Assembly (NCBI GenBank): GCA_017419895.1
Contig: JAFOKI010000014.1
Location: forward strand, 1 to 7,830
Length of the DNA: 7,830 bases
Direction of reading: 5' to 3'
Origin: Eubacterium sp.
GTDB lineage: Bacteria > Bacillota > Clostridia > Peptostreptococcales > Anaerovoracaceae
This document shows, in pieces, positions 5,093 to 7,830 of the stretch. The notes under the pieces were generated by a model. The model had not been told where the DNA came from, searched no databases, and was given only the letters and a program-made list of their open reading frames with translations. The first letter of the stretch is position 1; each line of letters opens with the position of its first letter. Position numbers and translations under genes: made by a program.

Positions 5093-5737
5093 ATGTTAAT
5101 GGATCTCATTTGTATCATCATGATCGCGCTGACCGCGATTTTCTATGCCCGCCGGGGTTTTGCCCTGACGGTGACCAGCATGTTCCAGTGGCTGGCCTGC
5201 ATAGTATGCGGTCTGCTTTTCTGTGACGATATAAAGGATTTCCTCATAATGCATACCGGCATTGATGACAGGATGACGCTCAAGATCACCGAGAAGATAT
5301 CGGAGAATATCACCGGCTCGACGATTTATCAGTCTATTCCCAAACTCTTCACTAACTATGTGGACACAACGGCCATATCGGCCGCTGAAGAGATTGCCGA
5401 GTCCATTACAGCGATAATCCTTACCCTTCTCGCATTCCTGATCATCGTGCTCTTAATCAAAATTGTCTGCTCGGTATTCCTGCTGCTGTTTTCACGCGAA
5501 TATCATACGGGACTCATCGCTTTGGCTGACAGCCTCAGCGGCATGGCCCTCGGAGTCGCGATGGGATTCTTCTATGTCATGCTTTTCTTCTGCGCGCTGG
5601 CATTCCTGATGCAGGTATTCCCGGACGGACTTGCCAATGCAATCAACTCATCGCTCGACAAGTCTTTCTTCTCGGGCGAACTGTATGACAACAATCCTAT
5701 ACTTCAGCTGCTGAGCGGGCTGCTTGAAGAATTCTGA
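5093..5737 (+). CDS. CvpA-family membrane protein (214 aa)
   Basis: An integral membrane protein with four predicted helices: about residues 2-20, 23-44, 104-134 and 148-176. The first two are separated by a short YARRGF turn. A polar region (45-103) follows, and LIALADSLSGMALGVAMGFF (141-160) opens the last helix. This helix layout and the ADxLxG...G pattern fit the CvpA family (colicin V production protein). That family is linked in Enterobacteria to colicin V export and envelope homeostasis; its role in Gram-positive bacteria is unclear. The ATG at 5093 has AGAGG (5081-5085) 7 nt upstream; a second ATG at 5099 is too far for this SD. It is probably co-transcribed with mscL and ends in a strong terminator at 5742-5765. 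Family assignment rests on topology and general resemblance, without a search. Confidence 0.75.
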   Translation: MLMDLICIIMIALTAIFYARRGFALTVTSMFQWLACIVCGLLFCDDIKDFLIMHTGIDDRMTLKITEKISENITGSTIYQSIPKLFTNYVDTTAISAAEEIAESITAIILTLLAFLIIVLLIKIVCSVFLLLFSREYHTGLIALADSLSGMALGVAMGFFYVMLFFCALAFLMQVFPDGLANAINSSLDKSFFSGELYDNNPILQLLSGLLEEF

Positions 5738-5741
5738 TCCG

Positions 5742-5765
5742 GCGCGGCTGCCGCGCTGTTTTTTT
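5742..5765 (+). terminator. Rho-independent terminator after the CvpA-family gene
   Basis: GCGCGG (5742-5747) and CCGCGC (5751-5756) form a perfect 6-bp GC stem around CTG, followed by TG and seven Ts (5759-5765). It begins 4 nt after the TGA of the CvpA-family gene and lies about 46 nt before the pyrC start, so it may also act as an attenuator for pyrC. Confidence 0.88.
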
Positions 5766-5766
5766 G

Positions 5767-5794
5767 AACAAAGCTGCCGTGGAGCGGCTTTGTT
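5767..5794 (+). promoter_or_regulatory. Hairpin in the pyrC leader, directly after the terminator
   Basis: AACAAAGC (5767-5774) and GCTTTGTT (5787-5794) are perfect 8-bp arms. They begin one base after the T-run and end 8 nt before the pyrC SD (GAGGA, 5803-5807). The inner loop contains GCTGCCG, which repeats a segment of the terminator stem, so alternative pairing between the two is possible. No standard PyrR-binding sequence was recognised with confidence. Confidence 0.5.
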
Positions 5795-5811
5795 ATGTAA
5801 ATGAGGAAGCA

Positions 5812-7161
5812 ATGACGACGATTCTGAAAAACGGACATGTATATACACAGGAAGGTTTTCTGAGAGCTGATATTTCGGTCTCGGAAAAAGGGATAACCGT
5901 TTTTGACGGTCCATCCGGTACTTACCCGGTTACCGGCGAGATCGTCGATTGTAAAGATGCTTTGATAATACCCGGACTTACGGATGTGCACGTACACTTC
6001 CGTGAGCCCGGTTTTTCATATAAGGAGACCATCGCGACCGGAACTGCCGCCGCGGTGAGAGGCGGGTACACGAATGTCTGCACCATGCCTAACCTGAAAC
6101 CCGCGCCTTCGACACTTGACGGACTTAAGATCCAGCTCGACGCGATCAGGCGCGATGCGAAATGCCGCGTCTTCCCCTACGGGGCGATCACACTCGAACA
6201 AAGCGGCCGCGGCGCGCTTTCCGACATGGAAGCGCTTGCGCCGTACGTATGCGCGTTCACCGACGACGGTGTGGGTGTCCAGGCCGGCGGCCTGATGCGG
6301 GAAGCCATGGAAAAGGCAAAAAGCCTCGGAAAACTCATAGTCGCCCACTGCGAAGACAACTCTCTTCTCGGCGGGACAGCGATACACGACGGGCTTTACG
6401 CTAAGTCGATCGGCCACCGCGGGATCACATCCGAAAGCGAGTGGCGCCAGATCGAGCGCGACGTCAAGCTTGCAGACGAGACCGGCTGTGCCTATCACGT
6501 CTGCCACGTCTCAACAAAGGAATCTGTCGCGGTCATCCGCGACGCCAAGAAGTCAGGTGTGGACGTCACCTGCGAAACCGGACCGCATTATCTGACCATG
6601 TGCGACAGCGACTTTTACGCGATAGACCCGGACGCCCCCGAAAGCGGCCGGTTCAAGATGAATCCGCCGATAAGAGGAGCCGCCGACAGGGACGCGCTCA
6701 TAGAAGGGATAATCGACGGCACGGTTGACATGATAGCTACTGACCACGCGCCTCACTCAATCGAAGAAAAAACAAAAGGACTCCTTGGGAGCGCCAACGG
6801 GATAGTCGGCCTCGAGACCGCGTTCCCCGTGCTGTATACCGAACTTGTCCGCGGTGGGATAATTACCATAGAAAAGCTTGTATATATCATGGCTATTGCC
6901 CCGAGGCTCAGGTTCGGGCTTCCGGGAGACATTTTGACTGCTGGAAGAATGCCGGATCACATGGGCGAACGGGACGCGGAGCCCGAAGGGGCGCTCAATC
7001 CTCTGTCCTGCGACCTTGCGGTCATCGACATTTCTTCGCCTTATGCGATAGATCCCTCAGAGTTCGCCGGAAAAGGCCGTTCGACACCTTTCGACGGATG
7101 GGAAGTTTACGGCCGCACAATGATGACGATAATGGACGGAAAAACAGTCTACCGCGCCTGA
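5812..7161 (+). CDS. pyrC: Dihydroorotase (class I type)
   Basis: Catalyses reversible cyclisation of N-carbamoyl-L-aspartate to dihydroorotate, the third step of de novo pyrimidine synthesis, in the cytoplasm. The 449-aa amidohydrolase has the metal-binding DVHVHFREPG (H60, H62), FTDDGVGV with the D151/D152 pair, AHCED (H179), HVCHVST (H232) and ATDHAPH (D311, H315). GGYTNVCTMPN and the DDG aspartate in place of a carbamylated lysine place it in the class I (Aquifex/Bacillus-like) group. Between RFGLPGD and CDLAVID (about 370-404) it carries about 25 extra residues compared with the usual short loop. The ATG at 5812 has GAGGA close upstream (short spacer, about 5 nt). A TTG at 5764 in the same frame lies in the terminator T-run and was rejected. 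No promoter was seen between the terminator and this start. pyrK follows after 72 nt. Confidence 0.96.
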   Translation: MTTILKNGHVYTQEGFLRADISVSEKGITVFDGPSGTYPVTGEIVDCKDALIIPGLTDVHVHFREPGFSYKETIATGTAAAVRGGYTNVCTMPNLKPAPSTLDGLKIQLDAIRRDAKCRVFPYGAITLEQSGRGALSDMEALAPYVCAFTDDGVGVQAGGLMREAMEKAKSLGKLIVAHCEDNSLLGGTAIHDGLYAKSIGHRGITSESEWRQIERDVKLADETGCAYHVCHVSTKESVAVIRDAKKSGVDVTCETGPHYLTMCDSDFYAIDPDAPESGRFKMNPPIRGAADRDALIEGIIDGTVDMIATDHAPHSIEEKTKGLLGSANGIVGLETAFPVLYTELVRGGIITIEKLVYIMAIAPRLRFGLPGDILTAGRMPDHMGERDAEPEGALNPLSCDLAVIDISSPYAIDPSEFAGKGRSTPFDGWEVYGRTMMTIMDGKTVYRA

Positions 7162-7233
7162 CCGGACCGCCCTTTGGGCATCTTGATAGGTAAAAGACTG
7201 ACTTCTTCCAAATAACCTGACAGACAAACAATT

Positions 7234-7830
7234 ATGAAAGAACAAATTCTGACAATTACCGAAACCAGACAGCTGACACCTGACAGTTATCTGATGGCAC
7301 TCGCCGGGGACTGCTCCGAAATCAAACATCCCGGCCAATTCATCGATATCAAAATAGAGGGATTTTTCCTCAGACGCCCGATATCGATACTGAACTGGAC
7401 CGATAGTATGATATATATCATATTCAAAACCGTCGGTGCCGGCACAAAAAAACTGTCGGAGCTGCCTGCCGGGACTGAACTTTCGGTCCTGATGCCGCTC
7501 GGGAACGGCTTTGATATCGCGCCTGGAATGTATGCGTCCAGACCCGTTCTGGTAGGAGGCGGAATTGGTATGCCTCCAATCTACGGTCTCGCAAAAGCAC
7601 TGCGCAAAGCCGGTACCAAACCCATTGTCGTACTCGGTTTCAACACCGCTCAGGACATTCTGCCGCTTGAAGGCTTCCGCAGCCTCGGGATCGAGCCTGT
7701 AATAATGACTGCTGACGGCAGCGCCGGACATAAAGGCTTTGTCACGGAAGCGGTGAAAAGACTGGACTTCGATTACATATATGCATGCGGTCCGCTCGCC
7801 ATGCTTAAGGCGCTCCGCCCGTACATCGAG
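7234..7830 (+). CDS. pyrK: Dihydroorotate dehydrogenase electron-transfer subunit PyrK (partial, 3' end beyond window)
   Basis: PyrK is the FAD and [2Fe-2S] subunit of class 1B dihydroorotate dehydrogenase. It passes electrons from the PyrD flavin to NAD+ during oxidation of dihydroorotate to orotate. The 199 codons present include the flavin-binding RRPIS (47-51), an FKTVGAGTKKLSEL stretch (64-77), the nucleotide-binding VGGGIGMPPIY (107-117), TADGSAGHKGFVT (159-171) and YACGP (183-187). The cysteines of the iron-sulfur cluster should be in the missing C-terminal part. The ATG at 7234 is the only plausible start because an in-frame TAA lies at 7213-7215, yet no clear SD precedes it. Its position 72 nt after pyrC, with no terminator, indicates one pyrimidine operon. 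pyrD would be expected just beyond the window. Confidence 0.94.
   Translation, partial: MKEQILTITETRQLTPDSYLMALAGDCSEIKHPGQFIDIKIEGFFLRRPISILNWTDSMIYIIFKTVGAGTKKLSELPAGTELSVLMPLGNGFDIAPGMYASRPVLVGGGIGMPPIYGLAKALRKAGTKPIVVLGFNTAQDILPLEGFRSLGIEPVIMTADGSAGHKGFVTEAVKRLDFDYIYACGPLAMLKALRPYIE

Noticed and set aside
4474..5794. 13-nt inverted match AACAAAGCCGCTC between the mscL promoter region and the pyrC leader hairpin
   Set aside because: One such 13-mer match is expected by chance about every second window of this size, and the contexts differ.
7169..7179. GCCC-TTT-GGGC after pyrC as a terminator
   Set aside because: The stem is only 4 bp and no T-run follows, so it would not separate pyrC from pyrK.

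Overview
The window looks like the chromosome of a Gram-positive anaerobe of the Bacillota, most likely class Clostridia. This is inference from four signs: strong Shine-Dalgarno (SD) sequences, near-consensus TTGACN-17-TATAAT promoters, a greA-lysS pair, and a PyrK-type (class 1B) pyrimidine operon. Base composition looks even, without strong AT bias. No rRNA, tRNA, CRISPR array, phage gene or insertion sequence was seen.

Left part, minus strand (1-2424). A gene for a Cro/CI-type helix-turn-helix fused to a Uma2-family (DUF820, PD-(D/E)XK-like) domain is followed by greA and then lysS. lysS runs off the left edge. greA has its own near-perfect promoter at the end of the HTH-Uma2 gene and a leader of about 94 nt with a hairpin. 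The greA stop codon overlaps the lysS SD, so these two form a tight transcription/translation housekeeping operon.

Middle intergenic region (2425-2803). This 379-bp stretch separates the HTH-Uma2 gene from a divergent small-protein gene. It holds a textbook promoter for HTH-Uma2, three near-identical 10-bp repeats spaced 32 and 42 bp apart (about 3 and 4 helical turns), and an imperfect inverted repeat with 57-nt arms (2523-2579 and 2658-2714). It also holds a 12-bp palindrome inside the inverted repeat and an extended -10 promoter facing right.

Right part, plus strand (2804-7830). In order: a 99-aa unrecognised protein with a TTG start; a 443-aa zinc-ribbon/single-membrane-span protein with a large exported domain bearing YD-like motifs; mscL with a C-terminal zinc ribbon; a CvpA-family membrane protein; an intrinsic terminator; pyrC (dihydroorotase); and the first 199 codons of pyrK (electron-transfer subunit of dihydroorotate dehydrogenase). 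pyrC and pyrK act in consecutive steps of UMP synthesis. No promoter was recognised between the terminator and pyrC, so transcription may depend on read-through and could be attenuated.

The most notable parts are the HTH-Uma2 gene with its phased repeats and the inverted-repeat element next to it.
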